64,000 bases of DNA, taken from contig JAKAFW010000002.1 of assembly GCA_021817845.1 (NCBI GenBank), positions 1-64,000 on the forward strand, in the 5' to 3' direction. The position numbers and the translations under genes were made by a program. Source of the stretch: FEN-1297 sp021817845 (GTDB lineage Bacteria > Bacteroidota > Ignavibacteria > Ignavibacteriales > Ignavibacteriaceae). Positions 1 through 8,529 of the stretch are shown one piece after another. A model generated the notes under the pieces. The model was not told the origin of the DNA and ran no database searches. It was given only the letters and a program-made list of their open reading frames with translations. Each line of letters starts with the position of its first letter. Position 1 is the first letter of the stretch.

Positions 1-617
1 GGGATGAAGAAAATGTTAACGTTAGCTTTATTATTAGAAGTATCCTTATTTATAATTGTGCTGTCGTAGCGAGCAAAAACAAATCCGTTATCCAACAATT
101 CACTTAAAACATTTGCGGTATTTTTTTGAATGGTATTTTGGGAGAACCTTTGATTTTCATTAAGATTAGTTTCGTCAGAAATTTTATTCATCACATTTTC
201 GGGAACATCATTTAAGCCTCCTAAAAAAAGTCGCCCATAAGTCGCAGGTTGATTTTCAATAATTTTATAAGTCATGTCTACATAATTTTTCGCGGTATCA
301 ACCTTATAGCTACAAGAAAATTGTGCGTTAAAAAAACCATTGGAGTTATAATATTCTTTAAGAGTAGTCAGGTCAAGAGGAATTAAAGAAGAATCAAAGT
401 AGGAAGGTTCTTTGCCGAGACTGCTGAATGTATTAAGGAACTTCCAAAACCATCCCGGTGTTTCTTTGGAATAAATTACATCGCTTAAAGTTGAAGTTGA
501 AAAAGAGTGATTGCCTTCAAATTGAATTGAATTTATCTCAAAGTTTTTTTTTGTCTGCGCAAACGGTTGAGCGCTTGTGACAAGGAATAAAATAAGGATA
601 AGAAGCTTTTTCGACAT
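1..617 (-). CDS. Omp85/POTRA-domain outer-membrane protein, N-terminal part
   Basis: The reading frame opens at an ATG at 615-617 and runs off the left edge, so only about 205 N-terminal residues are visible. Residues 1-21 form a signal peptide ending in PFAQ. Next comes a POTRA-like start (INSIQFEGNHSFSTSTL, where a conserved 'GN' turn is typical). A second POTRA-like repeat follows, with YYNSNGFFNAQ and later LGGLNDVPENV. This pattern fits the BamA/TamA family, which inserts beta-barrel proteins into the outer membrane. It is a paralogue of the full bamA at 17726-20254, because the N-terminal sequences differ. The barrel lies outside the window, so the exact subfamily cannot be told. It lies 42 bases downstream of a lipoprotein gene on the same strand. 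Confidence 0.72.
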   Translation of the reverse strand, partial: MSKKLLILILFLVTSAQPFAQTKKNFEINSIQFEGNHSFSTSTLSDVIYSKETPGWFWKFLNTFSSLGKEPSYFDSSLIPLDLTTLKEYYNSNGFFNAQFSCSYKVDTAKNYVDMTYKIIENQPATYGRLFLGGLNDVPENVMNKISDETNLNENQRFSQNTIQKNTANVLSELLDNGFVFARYDSTIINKDTSNNKANVNIFFI

Positions 618-659
618 AAGAGATTAAAAAAATAAAAGAAGAAAAATCCGGAAAGCCGG

Positions 660-1286
660 TTAGTACTTTAAAGTAACATCTTTATCTATAATTTTGAAAG
701 TTGAAAAATCCCGTTTGAAATTTCCTATGAAAAAATTCTTGATTTCGGGTATGTCAATGTTAGGAGAAAGATATAAAGAAACCGGGCGTTCAGGGACAGA
801 AATAAAGTGAGCATAATAAATCTTTTGTTCTTTGAAGTTAATGATATACGAAAAAACTTCTCCTCCGCCGCTTCCCAAATAAAAGCTTTGGGAATTATAA
901 TAAACAAGTTCGTAATTAAACATAGGAAATTTAATTTTTTTAACCAGACATTCTCTGAATGAACCGTTTAACATAGGGGTTTGAAAAACCGAAATAAGTT
1001 GATTATTTACTTGTTTCAAAAGTGAAAACCGGATGCCAGAGTTTTTTGGTCCCTCAATTTCCGTTCCTGCTGAAATTTCAATTACAGTGTCTGCATCGAA
1101 CAGACCTTTGTATGCAAATTTAACATCGTTCCCCAAAATATTCTTAGCTTGCTGCAGAACAACACCAGGGTTGTTGAAATCCGGTTGGTTTAAAAGCGTT
1201 TGTTTATTTTGATTTTTTCCCCCGCAAGAAAAAAAGACGAGAGATAAAAATAAAACTATCGAAAGAGTGTGTTTATTTGATAACAA
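660..1286 (-). CDS. putative lipoprotein of unknown function
   Basis: A 208-residue protein with a type II signal peptide: a hydrophobic stretch ends at a lipobox FFSC with the lipidated Cys at residue 21, followed by GGK. The rest is a soluble, beta-rich domain with no motif I recognise. It overlaps the 3' end of the upstream L,D-transpeptidase-like gene by 14 bases and precedes the POTRA gene, so the three are probably co-transcribed and act at the cell envelope. The residue after the lipidated Cys is Gly, which does not favour inner-membrane retention, so outer-membrane sorting is plausible. Function is not inferred. Confidence 0.7.
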   Translation of the reverse strand: MLSNKHTLSIVLFLSLVFFSCGGKNQNKQTLLNQPDFNNPGVVLQQAKNILGNDVKFAYKGLFDADTVIEISAGTEIEGPKNSGIRFSLLKQVNNQLISVFQTPMLNGSFRECLVKKIKFPMFNYELVYYNSQSFYLGSGGGEVFSYIINFKEQKIYYAHFISVPERPVSLYLSPNIDIPEIKNFFIGNFKRDFSTFKIIDKDVTLKY

Positions 1287-1965
1287 CTTTAGTTCCTTTC
1301 TTTACAACTGAATAAAGTTCGTCCATGTTTTCGTTACTTATTGCAATCGAACCGTCCGTCCAATTATAGACAAAGGGAAGATACTTAAAAAGAAAATCTA
1401 ATCTTCCTATTCCATGAATACCCATATTTCCGCCAAGCTCCGTATTCGGATCAGGGCAGATACCATAATAATAATCAAATTTAATTTTATCAAATTCTTC
1501 TTGAGAGATTAAGCCCTTCCTTAATGCTTCCGTTGCATCATAGATATTGGGGTAATTTATCTTAAAAAATTTATAATACTTAGTATTAGTATCGATCTCA
1601 CAAATTTCATAGTTCCCTACTGGTGTAGCAAGGTCGCCAGCTTTGTTTTTAGGAGCGGTGACATTTCTTCCAAAATTTGCAATGTATGTTTTTATAAGGA
1701 CAGTATCGTTGTAAAGCTTTAAAGAGTAAGAGCTTCTTACAACGACTATTACCGGATCGTCCAATTTTGAAAATCCCTTGCGCGCCATATCTACCGACAA
1801 GGGAACCTGGCGCATATTTATAATTATTCCATAAACTATAACTCCGGCAACAAACAAAATTATGCCTCCGCTAAACAGAATTACGCTCCTCAACATATTT
1901 GTATTAAAATATGTTGAGAGATATTCCTTTGTTTTTTTTATGTTTAGCTTATTTATGACTTTCAT
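1273..1965 (-). CDS. membrane-anchored L,D-transpeptidase (YkuD-fold) protein with Ser at the catalytic Cys position
   Basis: 230 residues. A single membrane segment at about residues 26-48 is followed by a YkuD/ErfK domain (about 70-229) starting at PVIVVVRSSYSLKLY. The domain has the usual TPVGNYEI motif and the motif-II His in GIHGIG (His184). The family normally ends its active site with a Cys in a W-T-D/R-G-C-I-A context; here the sequence is NWTDGSIAISN, with Ser206 encoded by TCG (1348-1350 on the plus strand). L,D-transpeptidases cross-link peptidoglycan through that Cys, so this copy may be inactive, act as a binding protein, or use Ser. The start used is the first ATG. It heads the small envelope operon running toward 1. 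Confidence 0.8.
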   Translation of the reverse strand: MKVINKLNIKKTKEYLSTYFNTNMLRSVILFSGGIILFVAGVIVYGIIINMRQVPLSVDMARKGFSKLDDPVIVVVRSSYSLKLYNDTVLIKTYIANFGRNVTAPKNKAGDLATPVGNYEICEIDTNTKYYKFFKINYPNIYDATEALRKGLISQEEFDKIKFDYYYGICPDPNTELGGNMGIHGIGRLDFLFKYLPFVYNWTDGSIAISNENMDELYSVVKKGTKVVIK

Positions 1966-2137
1966 TTATAAACTTAAAAAAGAGAACTTACAGGATGGAA
2001 TAATTTCTTTCAAATCAAAATTTAATGAAATTATTTCAATTTTTCAGGCAATTAGTAGTATAAATTAATCACCTTTTTTTGAGTTTTATTGACTTTTTTT
2101 GAAAATTGAATGAGAAAATCTCTTTCCTGATTAAAAT

Positions 2138-2172
2138 AAAAACCCAACTTCCTTGTGTGAAATTGGGTTTTT
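2138..2172 (-). terminator. rho-independent terminator after frr
   Basis: A perfect 10-bp inverted repeat (AAAAACCCAA / TTGGGTTTTT, arms 2138-2147 and 2163-2172) with T runs on both strands lies 45 bases past the frr stop codon. It could act in both directions. Confidence 0.7.
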
Positions 2173-2216
2173 ATATCTTAGTTTTGAAAATCTTATCAAA
2201 AAAAGAGAGCATAATG

Positions 2217-2771
2217 TTAAACTTCCATAATTTCTTTTTCTTTATGCTTCAGGATATCATCAATCTTTTGGATATGCTCGTCGGTAAGCTTTTGAACCTT
2301 ATCCTCGGCTTCTTTTAATTGATCCTCAGAAATTTTTTTATTTTTCTCTTCTCGTTTCAAATGTTCATTTGCATCTCTGCGAACATTTCGAATAGCAATT
2401 TTAGATTCTTCGCCAAACTTCTTAACAAGCTTAACAAAATCTCTCCTGCGCTCTTCATTTAACGGTGGAACAGGGATCTTCAAATTTGTTCCGTCATTGA
2501 CAGGATTAAAACCAAGGTTAGCTTCAAGAATTGCTTTGTCAACATGGCTTACTATGGATTTATCCCATGGTGTAATTGATAAAGTATGCGCATCCAAAAC
2601 GGTAACATTTGCAACCTGATTGAGAGCAGTCATGTTGCCGTAATATTCAACTTTAATACCATCAAGTAGAGCAGTTGTAGCTTTCCCCGTTCTAATTTTT
2701 GCAAGTTCAGCTCTAAGAGCTTCAAGTGTTTTATCCATCCTTGATCTTGCATCATTTATTACTTGTTCCAT
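2217..2771 (-). CDS. frr: ribosome recycling factor
   Basis: A 184-residue protein of the usual RRF length. It splits the post-termination ribosome together with EF-G. Recognised by the N-terminal MEKTLEALRAELAKIRTG-type stretch (here MDKTLEALRAELAKIRTG), the VANVTVLDAHTLSITPWDKS segment, the IPVPPLNEERRRD motif and the charged coiled-coil C-terminus. A GAGG ribosome-binding site stands just before the ATG. It is the last gene of the rplM-rpsI-rpsB-tsf-pyrH-frr series, an arrangement common in bacteria, and is followed by a clear terminator. Confidence 0.97.
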   Translation of the reverse strand: MEQVINDARSRMDKTLEALRAELAKIRTGKATTALLDGIKVEYYGNMTALNQVANVTVLDAHTLSITPWDKSIVSHVDKAILEANLGFNPVNDGTNLKIPVPPLNEERRRDFVKLVKKFGEESKIAIRNVRRDANEHLKREEKNKKISEDQLKEAEDKVQKLTDEHIQKIDDILKHKEKEIMEV

Positions 2772-2872
2772 AAATAACCTCTAATAATTAATTATTCAAA
2801 GTGCTAATTGTACAATTTGAATTTTTTCTATAATGAAAAGTAAGAAGCTAAAACTAAAAGGGCAAAATATTA

Positions 2873-3598
2873 TTACTGCTTCGGGTCATTTATTACAGTA
2901 CCGATAGCTTCGCCTTTGACCAATTTTAATAGATTATCCGGCACATCCATATTAAAGACAACAACGGGCAGGTTGTTTTCCCGGCACAAGCTTATAGCAG
3001 TTAGATCCATAACACGAAGATTTTTTTTCAATACATCTAGGTAAGAAATATTATCAAATTTAAAAGCGTCAGGGTTTTGTTCGGGATCTGAATCAAAAAC
3101 TCCGTCGACACGGGTACCTTTGATTATCACATCTGCTTCAATTTCAACTGCTCTTAAAGAAGCTGCAGTATCGGTACTGAAGTAAGGATGTCCTGTTCCT
3201 GCCCCAAAAATTATTACTCGTCCTTTTTCAAGGTGTCTAATAGCTCGTCGTCTTATATAAGGTTCGGCAATTTGCTCCATGTGGATAGCGCTCATCAAGC
3301 GTGAATAAATTCCTTTATGTTCAATTGCATTTTGGAGCGCAAGAGAGTTAATCATTGTTGCAAGCATACCCATTTGATCACCGGTAACACGGTCAATACC
3401 TTGAGCGCTTGCGCTTAAACCGCGGTATATATTTCCGCCGCCTATAACTATTCCGAGTTGGATTCCGATGTCGTAAACCTTTTTAACTTCAGTAGCAAAG
3501 AAATTCAAAACATTATGATCAATTCCAAATCCTTTTTCCCCCATCAAAGATTCACCGCTTAATTTTAAGAGTACTCTTTTATATTTTAGATCGCTCAT
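2873..3598 (-). CDS. pyrH: UMP kinase
   Basis: 241 residues, standard for bacterial UMP kinase (UMP + ATP to UDP + ADP, pyrimidine biosynthesis, cytoplasm). Family features are the N-terminal YKRVLLKLSGESLMG, the GIVIGGGNIYRG glycine loop, GDQMGMLATMIN, and IIFGAGTGHPYFSTDTAA with the nucleotide-binding Thr/Asp. It sits between tsf and frr on the same strand. The gap to tsf holds a hairpin at 3686-3715, so pyrH-frr may form a partly separate transcription unit. Confidence 0.97.
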   Translation of the reverse strand: MSDLKYKRVLLKLSGESLMGEKGFGIDHNVLNFFATEVKKVYDIGIQLGIVIGGGNIYRGLSASAQGIDRVTGDQMGMLATMINSLALQNAIEHKGIYSRLMSAIHMEQIAEPYIRRRAIRHLEKGRVIIFGAGTGHPYFSTDTAASLRAVEIEADVIIKGTRVDGVFDSDPEQNPDAFKFDNISYLDVLKKNLRVMDLTAISLCRENNLPVVVFNMDVPDNLLKLVKGEAIGTVINDPKQ

Positions 3599-3685
3599 AA
3601 TTTTCTATAGAATTTGATAATTAGAATTTCGAGTTTATTTGACTGTTTTGTAAAACTTTTCAAAGAAAGCCAGTACAATATAAAA

Positions 3686-3715
3686 AAAAGGTCTTAATAA
3701 AAATTAAGACCTTTT
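3686..3715 (-). terminator. hairpin terminator or attenuator after tsf
   Basis: A perfect 13-bp inverted repeat (AAAAGGTCTTAAT and its complement) with a 4-base loop ends in a T run on the minus strand. It starts just 7 bases past the tsf stop and lies 88 bases before pyrH, so it probably ends or attenuates rpsB-tsf transcripts. Confidence 0.7.
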
Positions 3716-3721
3716 CATAAT

Positions 3722-4579
3722 TTATTTTTTCTCATCACCTAGATGAAACCGGCGGAAATGGTTTATCTTCACATCAATTCCATGTTTAGAGTTGAATTCT
3801 TTTATTAAATCAGTTACGGTTTTTGTGTTGTCTTTAATAAAAGCTTGTTCCGACAGACAATTTTCCTGGTAAAATTTATTTAATTTTCCTTGAGCAATTT
3901 TATCAAGAATTTGTTCCGGCTTCCCTTCTTTACGGGAAATTTCTTTATAGATTTCAATTTCTTTCTCTATCAGATCCTTTTGAACTTCTTCACGATAGAC
4001 GCAAATAGGCTTCATAGCCGCAACTTGCATCGCAATATCTTTACCAAGATTGAAGAATTCATCTTTCTTGTCGCCAATATTGTCAAATTTAACAAGTACA
4101 CCTAATTTTGAGCCAAGGTGAACATAATCAATAACCTCACCGTTGGGAGCCTCATCAATAGAAAGCCTGGATATTTGAATTTTCTCACCGACTTTTCCGA
4201 GAAGTTCATCAAATTGATCTCTAATAGACGGATTTTTTTCAAGTAAATCGTCAACGTTGGCGGGTTTAGATGAGCTAACAGCTTCTAGAACATTTTTAGC
4301 AAATTTTGTGAAGTCTTCGCTGTTGGCGACGAAGTCGGTTTCGCAGTTAACTTCAACAATAACACCGGTTTGTTTATCGTCAGAAATTTTAGTTAAAACC
4401 ATTCCTTCTTTCGCGGTTCTTTCTGCTCTTTTAGCAGCAACAGCCGCGCCTTTTTTACGAAGTATTTCAATAGCCTTTTCAAAATTCCCTTCGGCTTCGG
4501 TTAAAGCTTTTTTGCAGTCCATCATACCGGCGCCGGTTTTTTGTCTTAATTCATTTACTTGTGCAGCAGTAATTGCCAT
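3722..4579 (-). CDS. tsf: translation elongation factor Ts
   Basis: 285 residues, the guanine-nucleotide exchange factor for EF-Tu. The N-terminal UBA-like domain (VNELRQKTGAGMMDCKKALTE, about residues 8-28) and the ETDFVANSEDF core motif, which contacts EF-Tu, are intact. The C-terminus VKINHFRRFHLGD is longer than the shortest forms, as in many Bacteroidota. It lies 20 bases downstream of rpsB, the near-universal order, and is followed by a hairpin terminator. Confidence 0.97.
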   Translation of the reverse strand: MAITAAQVNELRQKTGAGMMDCKKALTEAEGNFEKAIEILRKKGAAVAAKRAERTAKEGMVLTKISDDKQTGVIVEVNCETDFVANSEDFTKFAKNVLEAVSSSKPANVDDLLEKNPSIRDQFDELLGKVGEKIQISRLSIDEAPNGEVIDYVHLGSKLGVLVKFDNIGDKKDEFFNLGKDIAMQVAAMKPICVYREEVQKDLIEKEIEIYKEISRKEGKPEQILDKIAQGKLNKFYQENCLSEQAFIKDNTKTVTDLIKEFNSKHGIDVKINHFRRFHLGDEKK

Positions 4580-4599
4580 ATCATTATCCCTTTACGTTA

Positions 4600-5385
4600 T
4601 TATGATTCTGAAGGAATGTCTTCTTCTTTACTTTTTCCTTCTTCTTCTCTTTCTTTTTTAATTCTTTCGTTTTGTGCAGCCTCTTCAGATTTTCTTTCGG
4701 CAACCCTGGCATTACCTTCAATAACGGCTTCTGCCATAAAATTAGTAATTATTTCTATGGTTTTTACAGCGTCGTCGTTTGCGGCAATAACATAATTAAC
4801 CTCATCCGGGTCGCAGTTTGTATCGACAATTGCAAAAACAGGGATGTTAAGTCTCTTAGCTTCTTTAATTGCTATGGTTTCTTTTTTAATATCCACGACA
4901 AACATTGCCCCGGGAAGTTTTGACATAGTTTCAACACCTTCCAAAACCTTTTTTAGCTTATCTTTTTCTCTGGTTAGGAACAATCTTTCTTTCTTAGTAA
5001 TCTTATCAAATGTTCCGTCAGTTTCTTGCTTTTCAATATTATTAAGTCTTTTAATGCTTTTCCTGATAGTGGAAAAGTTGGTCAACATTCCGCCGAGCCA
5101 TCTTTCGCTTACCCAGTTTGCATCGCATCTTCTTGCTTCGGCGTCGATAACATTCTTAGCTTGTTTTTTAGTTCCGACAAAAAGAACCCTTTTTCCTTCC
5201 GAAACTAACTTTGATAGAGCTTCCGAAGCTTCAATAATTTGAGTTTGAGTTTTCTTTAAATCGATTATATGAATCCCATTTTTTTCCATGAAGATGTAAG
5301 GCTTCATTTTGGGATTCCAGCGACGTGTTAAGTGTCCGAAGTGCGCACCGGATTCAATAAGTTGAGTTATATTTAACTTTTTCAT
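4600..5385 (-). CDS. rpsB: 30S ribosomal protein S2
   Basis: 261 residues. S2 signatures include LIESGAHFGHLTRRWNPKM near the N-terminus, IHIIDLKKT, VLFVGTKKQAK and PVFAIVDTNCDPDEVNYVIAANDDA. The last ~37 residues form a lysine/glutamate-rich tail (EEAAQNERIKKEREEE region) that is low-complexity and longer than in E. coli. It forms the small-subunit platform. It is followed closely by tsf and preceded by a 125-base leader with hairpins (separate entry). Confidence 0.97.
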   Translation of the reverse strand: MKKLNITQLIESGAHFGHLTRRWNPKMKPYIFMEKNGIHIIDLKKTQTQIIEASEALSKLVSEGKRVLFVGTKKQAKNVIDAEARRCDANWVSERWLGGMLTNFSTIRKSIKRLNNIEKQETDGTFDKITKKERLFLTREKDKLKKVLEGVETMSKLPGAMFVVDIKKETIAIKEAKRLNIPVFAIVDTNCDPDEVNYVIAANDDAVKTIEIITNFMAEAVIEGNARVAERKSEEAAQNERIKKEREEEGKSKEEDIPSES

Positions 5386-5510
5386 TTTTGCTCCTGTTTT
5401 TTCTTGTCAGATATTTGACAAGCCTTCTACTCTCTTCATCTTTACCCACAATCCCATTTTAAGCGGGACACAGGAGGTAAATCAGAAAGTATGAATGATT
5501 GGTTAATAAA
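5386..5510 (-). promoter_or_regulatory. rpsB leader with two hairpins
   Basis: The 125 bases between rpsI and rpsB contain a 7-bp inverted repeat CTTGTCA/TGACAAG (5403-5409 and 5416-5422) close to the rpsB start, and further upstream a TCCC...GGGA stem around 5450-5475. S2 operons are commonly autoregulated through their leaders, but I cannot match this to a named leader family. It could also simply be a promoter region or the rpsI terminator. Confidence 0.35.
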
Positions 5511-5897
5511 TTAACGTTTAGAAAATTGAAATCTTTTTCTTGCTTTAGCTTGACCGTATTTTTTACGTTCGACCATTCTTGGATCTCTTGTTAAAAATCC
5601 TTCTGCTTTAAGCGCAGGTCTATATTCGGGGTTAAGGGAGATTAAACCTCTTGCTATTCCAAGCCTAATAGCCTGAGCTTGCCCGGTCGTGCCACCGCCA
5701 TTGACATTAACGAAAACGTCGAACTGTCCGGCTGTGTTTGTTACTTTGAATGGATTAGTTATATCCTCTCTACTGAGTAATTGAGGGAATGCTTTTTCAA
5801 ATTCATTTCCGTTTACGGTGATTTTACCGTTGCCACTTCTTAGAATTACTCTGGCAACAGATGTTTTTCTTCTACCAACAAAAATTTGATCTGTCAT
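5511..5897 (-). CDS. rpsI: 30S ribosomal protein S9
   Basis: 128 residues. Diagnostic segments are VGRRKTSVARV at the N-terminus, GGGTTGQAQAIRLGIARGL in the middle and the basic tail ending KARKRFQFSKR, whose C-terminal Arg reaches the P-site tRNA. The start codon overlaps or abuts the stop of rplM (shared base 5897), so translation is probably coupled, as in the conserved rplM-rpsI pair. Confidence 0.98.
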   Translation of the reverse strand: MTDQIFVGRRKTSVARVILRSGNGKITVNGNEFEKAFPQLLSREDITNPFKVTNTAGQFDVFVNVNGGGTTGQAQAIRLGIARGLISLNPEYRPALKAEGFLTRDPRMVERKKYGQAKARKRFQFSKR

Positions 5898-6346
5898 TAT
5901 TTCTCCGTTAAACTAATTACTTCGGGTTTTTGAGCTTGATGAGGATGATTTGCGTCCGAGTAAACTTTTAATTTTTTAATTAATTTGTTTCCTAATCTAT
6001 TTTTGGGAAGCATACCTTTTACGGCGGATTCAATTACAAATTCAGGTTTTTTTGCCATAAGTTCTGCATAACTTCTAATTTTCAATCCGCCCGGATAACC
6101 CGAATAATGGAAGTAGTTTTTCAACATTTCCCTTTTACCGGTTACCTTAATTTGTTTTGCGTTTATTACAACGACAAAATCACCTGTGTCTGCGTTAGGA
6201 GAAAAGGTTGTTTTTTCCTTTCCGCGAATTACCCTAGCGATTTTTGTTGCCAACCTACCCAAAACTTGATCCTTGGCATCAATAATATACCATTTCCTAT
6301 CAGCATCTTTGGTGGTTATAAATCTTGTTATTTTAGCTTGTTTCAT
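5897..6346 (-). CDS. rplM: 50S ribosomal protein L13
   Basis: 149 residues. L13 motifs include KWYIIDAKDQVLGRLAT near residue 18, GDFVVVINAKQIKVTGKR, YPGGLK and the C-terminal LKVYSDANHPHQAQKPE. An early assembly protein of the large subunit. It is the first gene of the ribosomal protein block. The 5' side (6347-6546) is a 200-base spacer that presumably carries the promoter, though no clear motif can be pointed out. Confidence 0.98.
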   Translation of the reverse strand: MKQAKITRFITTKDADRKWYIIDAKDQVLGRLATKIARVIRGKEKTTFSPNADTGDFVVVINAKQIKVTGKREMLKNYFHYSGYPGGLKIRSYAELMAKKPEFVIESAVKGMLPKNRLGNKLIKKLKVYSDANHPHQAQKPEVISLTEK

Positions 6347-6546
6347 TTCATTTCTCCGAAATCAATAATCCATTTCAATAAAGGTTTCTAAATTAAGGTT
6401 TAACGAAAAGAAAGTCAAGGATTTAAGACATTAAAAAGCACAAGAATATAGCTGTCCAAAACGAATTGTTTTTTTTGAAGGAATTAAATTATTCCGAACA
6501 GCAGTGTTTCCCAGGATTGACTATGAAGAGGCGAGAGGGTTATACT

Positions 6547-7293
6547 TTAAAAAAGACCATGCCCGAACTTAAATGACTTTACCATTCCCCAAAAAATGGG
6601 AAGAAATGAGTCAAAATAATTCTTTCCTTCTATTATTAATTTTATACTATAATCTTCATCGGAACTGGTTCTTATGTAAAGAGTTTGTGTAATTTGTCCT
6701 TCTAATTCTTCCGGAGCATTAAAATAAATTCTGTTACCGTTGATCTCGGTTGTGCTTTTGAATCGCGAAGGGTCAAACAAATCTTTATTCTCCACTTCAA
6801 GATGGACATATGGCGGGGGCATAATGTTTGTTTGCTCAAACCAAAATGTAACACCGTCTAACTTATGTTTTACATCCTGGTCGATGTATGTCCAACCGTT
6901 TGGATATTTTAATGTAACATTTAATGTCCTTTCATGGTAGACCTGATCCAGTCCGGTTGTATCCAGGGGCATTTTTGAAAAGTTGTAAAAAGTGTGAGGA
7001 GGGTTCATATCCTCAGAATTATTTTTGGCAGCGATTAAGTTCTCTCTTTTTACTTTGTTTATCTTTTCAATTTTTGAATTATCTTTTTCGAAGATTTTGT
7101 TTTTTGCAGCGGGAATTTCCTCCGCAAAATTATCCGGAGCTATTTGGATATAGCCTGGGTTGACTCGTGACTTTTCTGAAATTTCATTTAATATTAATAA
7201 AATTGCAAATAAAATTATTAAATGAAAAATTATAGATGCAGAGGAGCTGAAAATTGTGTTTGTTTCCGGTGTTATTTTTAATCTCATTATCAT
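6547..7293 (-). CDS. unknown protein with one N-terminal membrane segment
   Basis: About 248 residues from the ATG chosen here; a TTG 36 bases further upstream (7329) would add 12 residues, and an ATG at 7287 is also possible. None has a good ribosome-binding site. A membrane helix (SIIFHLIILFAILLIL) is followed by a charged, Lys/Asn-rich linker and then a compact domain with a LKYPNGWTYIDQD motif and the pattern FNAPEELEGQITQTLYIRT. The topology (short N-terminus, one helix, linker, C-terminal periplasmic domain) resembles TonB-type or anti-sigma proteins, but I recognise no named domain. It is divergent from the SDR gene at 7441. Confidence 0.6.
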   Translation of the reverse strand: MIMRLKITPETNTIFSSSASIIFHLIILFAILLILNEISEKSRVNPGYIQIAPDNFAEEIPAAKNKIFEKDNSKIEKINKVKRENLIAAKNNSEDMNPPHTFYNFSKMPLDTTGLDQVYHERTLNVTLKYPNGWTYIDQDVKHKLDGVTFWFEQTNIMPPPYVHLEVENKDLFDPSRFKSTTEINGNRIYFNAPEELEGQITQTLYIRTSSDEDYSIKLIIEGKNYFDSFLPIFWGMVKSFKFGHGLF

Positions 7294-7440
7294 AAGGAAG
7301 AAAATAAAGTAACGCTCAAATTTAATCAATAAGGTTTATCAAATTTCGTCCGATAAAAATAATTACGACATTTATTTGAAGCCATAAACAAAATCTTTAA
7401 TTTTACACATTCAATTTAATAAACTGTTGGAAGGCTTGAA

Positions 7441-8478
7441 ATGAAATTTCTTGTAACCGGGGGCGCCGGCTTTTTAGGAATTAACTTAGTAAGATATTTA
7501 CAGTTCCGCGGTCATGATGTTGTTTCTTTAGATATAGTGAAATTCGATTACCCTGATATGAATGGAAAAATTTCAATAATCACTGGAGACATTCGAAATA
7601 AAGAAACTGTTGAAGAGGCTATGAAAGGGATTGATGTTGTAGTTCATACCGCAGCGGCTCTTCCATTGTATTCGTCCGAAGAGATCTTCTCGACAGATAT
7701 TGAGGGAACAAAAAACCTATTAGAAGCAGCAGAAAGAAATAAAGTTGAAAGATTCATACATATTTCTTCAACGGCTGTTTACGGCATTCCGGATCATCAC
7801 CCTTTATTTGAAGATGACAAGCTTGACGGTGTTGGACCTTATGGCAAAGCTAAAATCCAAGCTGAAAAGGAATGCGATAATTTTAGAAAGAAAGGATTGT
7901 GCGTTTCTATTATTCGTCCAAAATCATTTGTCGGACCGGAACGTCTCGGCGTGTTTGATCTTCTTTATGATTGGGCGTACGACGGTAAAGGTTTCCCGAT
8001 GATAGGGAGCGGAAATAATCGTTATCAACTTCTTGATGTTGAAGACCTTTGCGAAGCAATTTTGCTTTGCGCTACGCTTGCGAAAAATAAAGTGAATGAT
8101 ACTTTCAACATCGGCGCAAAAGAGTATACTACAATGAAAGAAGATTATCAGGCTGTATTGGATTCTGCTGGTTTCGGGAAAAAAATTATTGGACTGCCGG
8201 AAAAACCAACAATCGCACTATTGAAAATCCTTTCGGCATTGAGACTTTCGCCTCTTTACAAATGGGTATATGAAACTGCATCCAAAGATTCTTTTGTCTC
8301 GATTGAAAAGGCGGAAAGAATTCTAGGCTATTCTCCAAAATATTCTAATAAAGACGCATTGATTAGAAATTACAAATGGTATAAAGAGAATAAAAATAAT
8401 TTTAAGAATACAAGCGGCGTTTCACACCGCGTACCATGGAAACAAGGTCTATTAAGAGTTGCAAAAGCATTCTTTTGA
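7441..8478 (+). CDS. NAD-dependent epimerase/dehydratase (extended SDR)
   Basis: 345 residues. The Rossmann glycine motif TGGAGFLG (residues 6-13), acidic residue after beta-2 (SLDIV), HISSTAVYG, and the catalytic Tyr134-x3-Lys138 in YGKAK identify an extended short-chain dehydrogenase acting on a nucleotide sugar or similar substrate. The substrate cannot be told from sequence. A GGAAGG ribosome-binding site precedes the ATG. It is followed 51 bases later by the deoxyhypusine-synthase-family gene, so the two are probably one operon, although no pathway link between them is obvious. Confidence 0.88.
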   Translation: MKFLVTGGAGFLGINLVRYLQFRGHDVVSLDIVKFDYPDMNGKISIITGDIRNKETVEEAMKGIDVVVHTAAALPLYSSEEIFSTDIEGTKNLLEAAERNKVERFIHISSTAVYGIPDHHPLFEDDKLDGVGPYGKAKIQAEKECDNFRKKGLCVSIIRPKSFVGPERLGVFDLLYDWAYDGKGFPMIGSGNNRYQLLDVEDLCEAILLCATLAKNKVNDTFNIGAKEYTTMKEDYQAVLDSAGFGKKIIGLPEKPTIALLKILSALRLSPLYKWVYETASKDSFVSIEKAERILGYSPKYSNKDALIRNYKWYKENKNNFKNTSGVSHRVPWKQGLLRVAKAFF

Positions 8479-8529
8479 TTTGAGGGATAAAGTTTTAAAT
8501 TAAAATTAAATGAAAGAAAGGAATTAGTT

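Noticed and set aside
4257..5242. Long plus-strand open frames opposite tsf and rpsB
   Set aside because: These are antisense of highly conserved translation genes and have Ser/Leu/Phe-rich shadow composition.
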